NCBI RefSeq assembly: GCF_016908975.1 | Contig: NZ_JAFBEX010000016.1 | Span: forward strand, 57,683 to 121,682 | Direction: 5' to 3' | DNA from: Neobacillus cucumis | Lineage (GTDB): Bacteria; Bacillota; Bacilli; Bacillales; Cytobacillaceae | DNA: 64,000 nucleotides | Shown: positions 1 through 7,164 of the stretch, piece by piece | Layout of the letters: each line of letters starts with the position of its first letter | How positions within the stretch are numbered: position 1 is the stretch's first letter | Made by a program: the position numbers and the translations under genes | The notes under the pieces: model-generated | Database searches by the model: none | Told to the model about the DNA's origin: nothing | Seen by the model: only the letters and a program-made list of their open reading frames with translations

Positions 1-100
1 GTTCTTCTGCATATGTAACTGTAGGAATAATGGTGGTTAGGCAAAAAAATAGAAGTACAATTAAAATAGTATAATTCTTACTATATTTAGAAGGGGGCAC
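1..100 (-). CDS. Exported protein, N-terminal 33 codons only
   Basis: This is the beginning of a minus-strand gene that runs off the left edge. Reading from a GTG at 98-100, the product starts MPPSKYSKNYTILIV, continues with a hydrophobic stretch and reaches VTYAEE. That is a Sec signal peptide with a likely signal-peptidase I cut after TYA. An AAGGA ribosome binding site lies about 10 nt upstream. An upstream ATG at 108-110 runs into a stop after seven codons, so GTG is the preferred start. The mature part is outside the window and its function cannot be told. Because it lies downstream of the cytochrome genes on the same strand, it may be another exported electron-transfer or surface protein, but a terminator and a long gap separate it from them. 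Confidence 0.6.
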   Translation of the reverse strand, partial: MPPSKYSKNYTILIVLLFFCLTTIIPTVTYAEE

Positions 101-263
101 GATTGGTCATTCCTTTTTGCTTTGACATAAAAGCTATAATTGGATTCTTATTGTAGAAAATACATTAATAAGGTAATTATTTTCTCAATGTTTTTTCTTT
201 TAACCTACATTATTATTATACTTTTATTAGAAAACTAATTGGGTAACAGAACTGTGAAGATAA

Positions 264-305
264 ATTGACAACATTGTGAACCTAATTATTGACAATATTG
301 TGACC
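264..305. promoter_or_regulatory. Two tandem 17-18 bp operator-like repeats
   Basis: ATTGACAACATTGTGAA at 264-280 and ATTGACAATATTGTGACC at 288-305 are direct repeats spaced 24 bp apart. Each contains a short palindrome (ACAAyATTGT). They sit 160-200 bp upstream of the exported-protein gene at the left edge, in its likely promoter region. Two helical turns of spacing suggests a dimeric regulator bound in tandem on one face. The half-site resembles the TTGTGA of Fnr/Rex-type sites, but the arrangement does not match either consensus. The regulator is unknown. Confidence 0.4.
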
Positions 306-321
306 ATATTGTTAAATAAAT

Positions 322-351
322 AATAACAGCCCACCGAAGTGAGCTGTTATT
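322..351 (-). terminator. Terminator after the exported multihaem cytochrome
   Basis: A 13-bp stem with one mismatch (322-334 with 339-351) closes on a UUCG-type loop when read on the minus strand, followed by ATTTATTT. It lies about 60 bp beyond the restored stop codon of the multihaem gene at 410. The U tract is weak, so it may be leaky. Confidence 0.6.
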
Positions 352-376
352 TAAAACTTAAATATTCCATTCAGGG

Positions 377-412
377 GCTATCAAATAGTGGGGCTATTTG
401 GTAGCTTTTTTA
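377..412 (+). terminator. Hairpin with plus-strand T tract
   Basis: A 12-bp stem (377-388 with 394-405, one G-T pair) is followed by six T residues on the plus strand. No plus-strand gene ends here. On the minus strand it sits directly after the restored stop of the cytochrome gene but lacks a U tract, so it may work with the hairpin at 322-351 or block antisense transcription. Confidence 0.4.
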
Positions 413-595
413 ATATCCAGCATTTGGTGTATTAGGTGTTTGAGTATTATCAATACCGTTACGATCTGTATCTATACCAGGAGCAGTATTGTATTGATAA
501 GTGTCTGTATTTCTTGTACCACCAGAGTGGGAAGAAGTATGACATCCCCAACATACAGCCATGTTAGTGTAACGTTTTAATGCAGAAGATGGTTC
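410..595 (-). pseudogene. Out-of-frame C-terminus of the multihaem cytochrome with sixth haem site
   Basis: In the frame next to that of the preceding gene, the minus strand continues PSSALKRYTNMAVCWGCH and then a hydrophilic tail ending NTPNAGY before a TAA at 410-412. CWGCH is a normal c-type haem site, and the tail resembles the N-terminal Thr/Asp/Asn-rich part of the same protein. The frames must join inside 590-597 (AAGAACC on the minus strand). One extra A there would give an uninterrupted protein of about 605 aa with six haems. A base lost in a short A-run, real or from sequencing, is the simplest explanation. I see no canonical slippery site for programmed frameshifting. Confidence 0.7.
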
Positions 596-2211
596 TTATC
601 TAATAAATAATCTTTAACCATAGCTGTACGAGCATCACCAGTTACTCCTGGGAAATAGTTAGTGGTATCAGCTAATATATTTTGATAAGTTAATCCACGA
701 GCATCACGCATAATTGTTACATCTGTACCGTGTGCAAAGTGACAGCGTACACAAGTGTAGCTATCAGAAGTTGTAGTGTGGCGGTATGCATGGTCAAATG
801 TACCAGTTTCTTTACCGGATGAAGCTAGGTAGTCTGTGTGGCAAGATGCACACCAAGTAGACATTGCTACACCTTTACCTCCAGCAGATGAGCCCCATAA
901 TGTAGCAACATTTGTTGTAGTTACATTATTTGCATCTGGAGTAGAAACGTCAAGCTTAACGACATAAGAACGAGCCATGTTACCGAAAGTAACTCCATTA
1001 ACAGCAGTTGTTAAAGCTGTAGCACCAGGGTAAGTAGTGTTGTCTGCTCTTACACCAAGGAAGCCCTTACCTAGTTTTTCACCAGCTTTTAGGCTGTCAG
1101 TGTGAACTTTATCAATATATTTTCCTGCGTAAGTCGGATCTGCATAGTTGTCAGCATATTTAGTACCATCATAGAAAGCAGTCCAGTAATGTTTTGTATG
1201 AGTTGAGTCGAAATCATACTCATGTAACCATGGATCAGTATCGATTACATATTGTGTTCCATTCCATTTCATCAACTGAAGGACAACGTCACCAGTTTGT
1301 AATCCTTTTGCAGCGTAATCAGCATTTGTAGGAGCACCAGTATCCCCAATGTTGAAACGATAAACCACATAGTTAACAGTTGATTTTACGCCAAGTGCGT
1401 CTGTGATTTCGATATCAGCAGCAGCATATTTAACTTTCATGTCAGGCAGAGTTGTTTTGTCAAGAACTGGAGTGCCCTCTAATTTCTTACCGCCATCTTT
1501 AATAAGCGTGTTACCCATTCCGTTTGGATCTTCGTTTAATAAACGGTCAGAGTATGAACCATGTGGTGCATGACAGTTTGCACAAGTGAACTCTTCTGTC
1601 CATTCTCCACCTCTTGTTGAAGTTTCCTCACTTACAGCAGCATTGTTTCCACCAGGAGCTGCGCTTAATTTTACAGTTCCGTTAGCTAAGTGAGCAGACA
1701 TGTTACCATCATGAGTTCCACCGAATGTACCAGCAGAGTTAGAGCCAGTACCCATAACGTTATAGAAGCCTAATGTACCATCATGACATGCAGTACATGT
1801 TGCATATTCACCGTCTTTGAACAATAAGCTTGCACCTGCGGCTGTGTGTGTTTGGTGACAGCTGGCACAAGAGTTAGTGTTGTTCATATAGGAACCGTGT
1901 GTACGTTGTGTTCCGTGTGAACCGTCTGTTCCTTTAACCATGTCATCGGATTTGATAACATTTCCAAAGTTAGCATCTTGACCCCCAACACCAGAACCAG
2001 TTTTGTTGGCGTTGCTTTTATCAACAGTGTTGTAGCTGTTATCACGATCAGTATCAGTTGCAACCTTACCATCTACTACGCCTGTACCGCTCTTATCGCC
2101 TACTCCAGGATTGTAACTTGGAGTATTACCGGCAGCAGAAGCCACAATGCTAAACATTGCTACTAACATCAATGTTAGCAGGAATGAAAAGCCTAATTTG
2201 ATCTTACTCAT
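577..2211 (-). CDS. Exported multihaem c-type cytochrome, C-terminus frameshifted
   Basis: A secreted electron-transfer protein of 544 aa. Residues 1-27 are a Sec signal peptide ending ASA-AG, preceded by GGGAGG with 9-nt spacing. The mature part holds five CXXCH haem-binding sites: CASCH and CTACH as a doubled pair, then CANCH, and late in the protein CASCH and CVRCH. A haem-poor stretch of about 240 residues lies between the third and fourth sites and may be a beta-rich domain. Haem attachment would happen outside the membrane. There is no anchor, so the protein is probably in the wall or extracellular. The reading frame ends ten residues after a point where another frame continues with a sixth site (see 410-595), so the gene is disrupted or carries a sequence error. 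Such doubled-CXXCH proteins are known as extracellular electron carriers in some Gram-positive metal reducers; that role here is inferred. Confidence 0.85.
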   Translation of the reverse strand: MSKIKLGFSFLLTLMLVAMFSIVASAAGNTPSYNPGVGDKSGTGVVDGKVATDTDRDNSYNTVDKSNANKTGSGVGGQDANFGNVIKSDDMVKGTDGSHGTQRTHGSYMNNTNSCASCHQTHTAAGASLLFKDGEYATCTACHDGTLGFYNVMGTGSNSAGTFGGTHDGNMSAHLANGTVKLSAAPGGNNAAVSEETSTRGGEWTEEFTCANCHAPHGSYSDRLLNEDPNGMGNTLIKDGGKKLEGTPVLDKTTLPDMKVKYAAADIEITDALGVKSTVNYVVYRFNIGDTGAPTNADYAAKGLQTGDVVLQLMKWNGTQYVIDTDPWLHEYDFDSTHTKHYWTAFYDGTKYADNYADPTYAGKYIDKVHTDSLKAGEKLGKGFLGVRADNTTYPGATALTTAVNGVTFGNMARSYVVKLDVSTPDANNVTTTNVATLWGSSAGGKGVAMSTWCASCHTDYLASSGKETGTFDHAYRHTTTSDSYTCVRCHFAHGTDVTIMRDARGLTYQNILADTTNYFPGVTGDARTAMVKDYLLDKNHLLH

Positions 2212-2317
2212 TCCAAAAAACCTCCCATTATCTCTCTCTTTTTCTCTCTTTAACTTCTTGCTATGAAAATACTATTCACCCTAATTTTAGGCACCACCTC
2301 CTTTAAGTAGGGATAGT

Positions 2318-3283
2318 TTAATAGTATAATGCCACCCGTTGATTTAACGTATCGGTAATATACACCCGGTCATTATCATCCACGTATAATCCATTTGGAA
2401 GGTAGAACTGTTCATTTTGATCACCCATAGATCCGAATGTAAACAATTGTTCACCTTTTTCATTAAATCCATAAATGGTATGTGATAAATTATTTACAAC
2501 ATAGAGAACGCCTCGTGAATCAACACCAATCCCACGTGGATTAACAAATACGGAAGAACCTTTTCCATCTTTAGAACCATTGATGGTTCGAAGATATTTC
2601 CCTTTTTTATCATAAGCTAAAACGCGCTGATTACCTGAGTCACAGAGAAATAGCTCGCCCGTTTTCTTATCCATTGCAACCGCATTTGGTGCTTTAAATT
2701 TGTCATACTTATTCGCACCAGTGCTAATTTCTTCTAGCTTTTTACCAGATAAATTGAACACAAATACCTTGTTTTGTTGTACATCCGTTACATATAATTT
2801 TTCATCAAAGATTCGAATGCCTGCAGGAGATTTTAATAGTTTATCTTTATCATCAAAGTATTTGATGAATTTCCCTTTTGAATCAAAAATAGAGATTTTA
2901 CCGTTATATAAATCTGCTACAAACACATCACCTTTATTATCCCCGGCAATTCCATATGGGAATTTGAATTCACCTTTACCTTCGCCTTCTTTACCAAACT
3001 TAAAGACCAGTGTTCCTGAACTATCAAAAACTTGAACTCTCTTATTATTGGTATCAGATACGTAAATGAATTCTCCAATTTTTGCTACATCCATTGGCTT
3101 GTCTAACGCATTATCAAAATCGCCGTAAAAAAGCTGGCTGAAAGTTGGAGGTGAATTAGGGTCAATTACAGTAGATGCTTTCCTTACAGTAGATTCCATA
3201 TTCAAAAAATAGATGGCAGTAAACGCAGCAATTACTAGGATTACAATCCCGCTCATCCACATGTATACGGTTTTTTTCTTCAT
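2318..3283 (-). CDS. Membrane-anchored NHL-repeat beta-propeller protein
   Basis: A protein of 321 aa with one N-terminal membrane segment (about residues 9-27) and an extracytoplasmic six-bladed propeller. NHL-type repeats recur about every 45 residues, with signatures such as GEFIYVSDTNNKRVQVFD, GDVFVADLYNGKISIFD and DRVYITDTLNQRVALYY. NHL propellers are protein- or ligand-binding platforms and usually not enzymes. The gene sits between the TPR gene and the exported multihaem gene on the same strand with an AGGGGTG ribosome binding site, so it is probably co-transcribed. A scaffolding role for surface cytochromes is an inference. NHL proteins are common beside multihaem cytochromes in anaerobes. 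Confidence 0.8.
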   Translation of the reverse strand: MKKKTVYMWMSGIVILVIAAFTAIYFLNMESTVRKASTVIDPNSPPTFSQLFYGDFDNALDKPMDVAKIGEFIYVSDTNNKRVQVFDSSGTLVFKFGKEGEGKGEFKFPYGIAGDNKGDVFVADLYNGKISIFDSKGKFIKYFDDKDKLLKSPAGIRIFDEKLYVTDVQQNKVFVFNLSGKKLEEISTGANKYDKFKAPNAVAMDKKTGELFLCDSGNQRVLAYDKKGKYLRTINGSKDGKGSSVFVNPRGIGVDSRGVLYVVNNLSHTIYGFNEKGEQLFTFGSMGDQNEQFYLPNGLYVDDNDRVYITDTLNQRVALYY

Positions 3284-3303
3284 TGGTTATCACCCCTTGT
3301 TAG

Positions 3304-4011
3304 CTAATTTTTACCGATTCTTTTGAGCCCTTCTAAGGCTGGTTTGTACAGAGGATCGTAATTTAGTGTGTCTTTGTAAATTTCTTCAGCATTCTTTTTA
3401 TCACCTTGGTCTTCAGCAACACGACCAATTTCATAGAGAATATCAGTATTTGCCGGCATTAACTTGTTAGCTTCATTAAGTGCTTCAATTGCATCGCTAT
3501 ACATTTTTAATTTACGATATGACATTCCTTTTAATAGAAAACCTTTATAGTCTTTAGGGGAAATCTCCGTTGCCTTTTGAGCCATTTTTACTGAGTCATT
3601 TAGCCGATTTTCCTTGTTATAGACGAGTCCAAGGTTGAAGTAGGCATCAAAATAATTTTTATCTAAATCTATGGCTATCTTATATTGATTAATTGCCTCA
3701 TCATTATCACCATTTAAAAAATAGGCATATCCAAGTGTTACATATGATTTGGGATCATTAGGCTTCTTATCAACCGTATCTTTTGCGCTTTCTAACTGTT
3801 GCTTTAATTGATCTTGATCGTAGCTGGACCATAAGTACTTACTACTAACGTAGTACCCAGCTCCAACTGAAACCACTAAAGTCAACGTTAAGAGAAGGAG
3901 CGTTTGCCACCATTTAAATTTTTCATTTTTTTGTTTTTTGTTCTTTTTATTGGGTTCTTGTTTAGCCTGTATCTCTTGCGCTTGACTGACTGGTTGTTCT
4001 TGAACTTCCAT
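3304..4011 (-). CDS. TPR-repeat membrane protein
   Basis: A protein of 235 aa. A Lys/Gln-rich cytoplasmic tail is followed by one membrane helix (about residues 36-57) and at least four tetratricopeptide repeats outside (about 80-225). Examples of repeat signatures are YVTLGYAYFLNGDNDEAI and AYFNLGLVYNKENRLNDS. The start chosen is the ATG at 4009-4011, six nt after AGGAGG. A TTG at 4032 would add seven residues, but it would place the ribosome binding site inside the gene. The topology recalls TPR domains of cytochrome-c maturation factors (NrfG/CcmH-like), so a chaperone or assembly role for the neighbouring cytochromes is plausible but unproven. It lies 20 bp from the NHL gene and 30 bp from the 12-haem cytochrome gene. 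Confidence 0.8.
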   Translation of the reverse strand: MEVQEQPVSQAQEIQAKQEPNKKNKKQKNEKFKWWQTLLLLTLTLVVSVGAGYYVSSKYLWSSYDQDQLKQQLESAKDTVDKKPNDPKSYVTLGYAYFLNGDNDEAINQYKIAIDLDKNYFDAYFNLGLVYNKENRLNDSVKMAQKATEISPKDYKGFLLKGMSYRKLKMYSDAIEALNEANKLMPANTDILYEIGRVAEDQGDKKNAEEIYKDTLNYDPLYKPALEGLKRIGKN

Positions 4012-4041
4012 ACTAACCCTCCTAACTAGCAATCTTCCTGT

Positions 4042-5208
4042 CTATTGTTTATGGCAGGCAGTGCATTTATTTTTTACGTGACAGGTATAACAGTACTCGG
4101 TAACACTTTGCTTTTCTGCTAATGGGACAGGGTGTCTTTGTTTATCAAATCCCTTGTGTAGAGCAGGATGGCACGAAGAGCAAGCAACCATTGTCGTACT
4201 AATACCACCTGCTTGTTGATAGTTATGACATGCTAAGCACTCCTGTTTATCTTTTGATGCCTGATTACCATGATCCTTCATCCAAGTACTCGTGTGACTA
4301 GCAGGACGTACACTGTGACAATCTTTACAAAAAGTATTTTCCTTTGCATAATCGTATTGATTCTTTTTCTTTTGAGCTATACCGTTATCCTTATTTAGAT
4401 ACTTTGTTACAGTTGATACATCATCATAACCCACTAGTGGGACAGTAGACATATCCTTATGACACTGATTACACTTTTGTAAGTTTGATGCTGCTCGTTG
4501 ACCATGAGTCTTAGTTGCGAAATCAGCTTGTTTATGGCTTTTTGGAACCATTCCAGTTTTATGACAATCACTACATTCGGTTGTAACTTTTCGTGCCTTA
4601 TGACATTCTATACAAGTGTCCATATCCGGTCGGATGAATTTAATATCTGACATCGCCTCAGTACCAACTTCAGCATCCCATTTATCAAGGTCTGTGGAAT
4701 ATGTCATTTTTCGATCAGCAACTTTACCGTGGGCAACTCCACTATGACATTGGACACATTCGACACCTTTATTTTCGTGTTTGTCATGGGGAATAATCAA
4801 ATCCCCAGAAGGTGTTACTTCTCTATTAAAAACGTCATGACATGATTCACATGCACTATTCGGTATTTCATTAGGCATTCTTATCGGTGCTGCAGAGGTC
4901 CCCGTTGATTGCTTTTTCAATTGGGCCACTAATTCTTGTGCCTTATCTTTCGCTAAATCTTTATACACTGTGTCGGTATGACAACTTGTACATTCAACCT
5001 CACTATGAGTGGAGGCTTTCCATGTATAATACTCTGGTTTCATCTCATGACACGATGAGCAAAAAGATGAACTAGAAGATTCTTTTAGCCCTAATCCTCC
5101 AATTGCAAAGAAGAGGGCTAAAACCAACACAGTTAAGGTCGCGATTTTTATTAATTTATAATGCAATTGGGGAGGGGTCGGCTGTTCTTGCTTGTGCTCC
5201 TCTTCCAT
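4042..5208 (-). CDS. Membrane-anchored dodecahaem cytochrome c, NapC/NirT-like N-terminus
   Basis: A protein of 388 aa with a single N-terminal membrane anchor (about residues 20-41) and twelve CXXCH sites outside: CSSCH, CTSCH, CESCH, CVQCH, CIECH, CSDCH, CNQCH, CKDCH, CLACH, CSSCH, CYTCH and CTACH. The first site, FCSSCHEMKPEY after the anchor, is the NapC/NrfH signature, a family that takes electrons from menaquinol. Typical NapC/NrfH proteins have only four haems, so this is a much extended form. The start has AAGGAGGG with 8-nt spacing. It follows the 10-haem paralogue by 25 bp and shares its N-terminal layout, so the two probably arose by duplication. Likely job (inferred): carry electrons from the quinone pool across the wall. 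Confidence 0.88.
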   Translation of the reverse strand: MEEEHKQEQPTPPQLHYKLIKIATLTVLVLALFFAIGGLGLKESSSSSFCSSCHEMKPEYYTWKASTHSEVECTSCHTDTVYKDLAKDKAQELVAQLKKQSTGTSAAPIRMPNEIPNSACESCHDVFNREVTPSGDLIIPHDKHENKGVECVQCHSGVAHGKVADRKMTYSTDLDKWDAEVGTEAMSDIKFIRPDMDTCIECHKARKVTTECSDCHKTGMVPKSHKQADFATKTHGQRAASNLQKCNQCHKDMSTVPLVGYDDVSTVTKYLNKDNGIAQKKKNQYDYAKENTFCKDCHSVRPASHTSTWMKDHGNQASKDKQECLACHNYQQAGGISTTMVACSSCHPALHKGFDKQRHPVPLAEKQSVTEYCYTCHVKNKCTACHKQ

Positions 5209-5233
5209 AATAGCGACCCTCCTTTATGTTTAA

Positions 5234-6640
5234 TTAGTTGTTTACAGGAGACTTGAATCCTGTTCTATGACAATATTGACAATAAACATCTGTTGCTGCT
5301 TTTGGAGTCGTTGAACCTTCCACTGGCTTTTGATTATCATGGCAGACAAAGCATTCAGATTTTTGCTCAGCTGTTTTTGCTTTACTAGCGTGGGCGGTTA
5401 ACCATTGATCACTACTTACGTGACCAGCAGGACGGTCCGAGTGACATGCACTACAGAATTTATTAATACGTGCTTGTTCTTTTACAACTGTTAGGTTTGG
5501 AACATATTTTATTTTGGTTTTCATCTTAAGTAGTGACATAATATCTTCTTTTGGAATTTCTCTTACCCACTTGGAATCTTGGTGACAGTTCACACACTTA
5601 TCTAATTGTTGGATAGCTGTGGTGCCATGATTTCTATTCCAACCTTCCACTTTATGACTCTTAGGTACCTTAATCTTCTTATGACAGGTTTCGCATGACA
5701 TGGATACCTTAACGTCTTTTTGCTCCTTGCCAATTGCTTGAAGAATAATATCTTGTGTTTTTTGATCGTGCTCAGCTAATGTTGCTGCATCCGTTTTTTC
5801 TGTTTCTGTGGAAGCCGTTGTATTAGTTGACGTAGTTGATGCAGTTGTTGCTTTAGCTGCTGATTCATTTTGATTTTCTTCTACTTTTTTCTCAGTCTCT
5901 TCAGCATTCGCCGGTACGCTGTAGGCTGGGTCTTTCCAAGGTTTTACACCGTTATTTACCTGATCATGACAGTTAATACAAGTTCCCATATTAGGTCTCA
6001 AGTATTTTTCTTCCATTAATTTCTCAGCACTTTCCTTTGTCCAATCTCCGCGAACTTCTTCAATATTAATTCCGCGAGAGGCCATTTTCGCGTGGACAAC
6101 ACCTGAGTGACAAGTAATACAAGGTATTCCTTCTTCGATATGACCTTTATGGTTAACTTTTAGGTCACCCGAAGCAGTAACCAGACGATTTTTAGAGTGG
6201 CATTGCAAACAGTTTTGACTGGAAACTGCTTCTTCTTCTGTTTGTACAATTTGTTTTGGTACTCCTGTAACGTGGTAATAAACTTCTTTCAAGGACTTCA
6301 CTTTATGTGTCAGCATATTAACCGTACCGGATTTGATATGACACTGAACACATGAAATTTGATTGTGCGCACTAGCTGTAAAAGAAGTGTATTCTGGCTG
6401 CATTTCATGACAGCTTGAGCAGAATGAAGGTGAGTTGGTAAATTGCAAGACACCGTATCCTCCACCAAATACAACAATACAGCCTACCAGGGAAACGAAT
6501 AGCAATTTCCACCTGTTGACTGGATTTTTCCAATCTATATCTCTGAACTTTTGCCAGAGCCTGCGAATTGGGCCTGATTTTTTCTTTTTTTCTCTAGATT
6601 CGGGTTCTGTCTCTTTATCTTTTCTCCCCCAAAAGGCCAC
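5234..6640 (-). CDS. Membrane-anchored decahaem cytochrome c, NapC/NirT-like N-terminus
   Basis: First gene of the cytochrome cluster, 468 aa from the preferred start. A basic cytoplasmic tail, one anchor (about residues 45-66) and the NapC-type site FCSSCHEMQPEY (from residue 73) are followed by nine more CXXCH sites: CVQCH, CLQCH, CITCH, CINCH, CETCH, CVNCH, CSACH, CFVCH and CQYCH. A Ser/Thr/Glu-rich linker (about 258-290) splits the haem region after site five. The GTG at 6638-6640 is preferred because GGAAGG lies 9 nt upstream. An ATG at 6658 would add six residues but has no ribosome binding site. The protein is likely a quinol-oxidising entry point for the pathway. Regulation probably acts in the 500-bp divergent region shared with secA. 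Confidence 0.87.
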   Translation of the reverse strand: MAFWGRKDKETEPESREKKKKSGPIRRLWQKFRDIDWKNPVNRWKLLFVSLVGCIVVFGGGYGVLQFTNSPSFCSSCHEMQPEYTSFTASAHNQISCVQCHIKSGTVNMLTHKVKSLKEVYYHVTGVPKQIVQTEEEAVSSQNCLQCHSKNRLVTASGDLKVNHKGHIEEGIPCITCHSGVVHAKMASRGINIEEVRGDWTKESAEKLMEEKYLRPNMGTCINCHDQVNNGVKPWKDPAYSVPANAEETEKKVEENQNESAAKATTASTTSTNTTASTETEKTDAATLAEHDQKTQDIILQAIGKEQKDVKVSMSCETCHKKIKVPKSHKVEGWNRNHGTTAIQQLDKCVNCHQDSKWVREIPKEDIMSLLKMKTKIKYVPNLTVVKEQARINKFCSACHSDRPAGHVSSDQWLTAHASKAKTAEQKSECFVCHDNQKPVEGSTTPKAATDVYCQYCHRTGFKSPVNN

Positions 6641-7164
6641 TGAACTCACCCTTCCCATTTCGGACTATTTATCTATTTATTTTCCAAATTATCCTCTCTA
6701 AAGGTAGTATCTAACATTGTCAGAGTATAATCCAATGTACAATTTGTGAATATTTTTTCATGTTTTCGACAAGTTTCATTTCACCTAAAAACATCATATA
6801 AATGTTGTTTTTAAGGGGATTGATTAGTACTACACAGGTAGTATTAAGATAATAATCGCCTCATATTTATACATAATTAATCAATATTATTCATAAGTTA
6901 TACATTACTAGTGAACCATCTCTCCATTTGCTGCGATATCGCCACCAGTTTGCCATATTTGACAGAATTCCGAAAATTTAGGAACGCTTTATTAGTTGTT
7001 CAAAGAGTCAATAGAATATAATAGTAGAATCACAACTTTTTGCTTATGTTTAACATTGTTGTCACTGTAAAAAGGAAATGGTAAGATGAAAAGGAAAATT
7101 ATCGAAATTTAACAGTTTTTTTTATTATGATTTAGTCTTGAGAATAAAGGAGCGTTCATCAGGT
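6641..7164. other. Divergent promoter region between cytochromes and secA
   Basis: About 520 bp of AT-rich DNA without a supportable gene. It must hold promoters for both the minus-strand cytochrome cluster and plus-strand secA. A clear TATAAT is at 7017-7022, but the best upstream -35 candidate is only 14 bp away, so no full promoter is called. A 24-bp palindrome (6824-6847) is the strongest operator candidate. Several short inverted repeats (for example GCGATATCGC near 6940) are also present. Confidence 0.5.
6824..6847. promoter_or_regulatory. 24-bp near-perfect palindrome, likely operator
   Basis: TTAGTACTAC-ACAG-GTAGTATTAA: ten-base arms with one mismatch around a 4-bp centre. Size and form suit a dimeric repressor such as a TetR-family protein. 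It is about 180 bp upstream of the decahaem gene and 320 bp upstream of secA. No regulator gene is adjacent, so the binding protein is unknown. Confidence 0.45.

Noticed and set aside
577..600. Programmed -1 frameshift in the multihaem gene
   Set aside because: There is no heptanucleotide slippery sequence or clear stimulatory structure; a one-base indel is simpler.
6744..6762. Rex or Fnr site (TTGTGAATATTTTTTCATG) before the cytochrome genes
   Set aside because: The right half is incomplete and the spacing fits neither consensus.
6993..7022. Full sigma-A promoter for secA
   Set aside because: TATAAT at 7017 is good, but the nearest -35-like sequence is 14 bp away and others match poorly.
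7138..7164. TTG start adding nine residues to SecA
   Set aside because: The extra residues overlap the ribosome binding region and the family N-terminus begins at the ATG at 7165.
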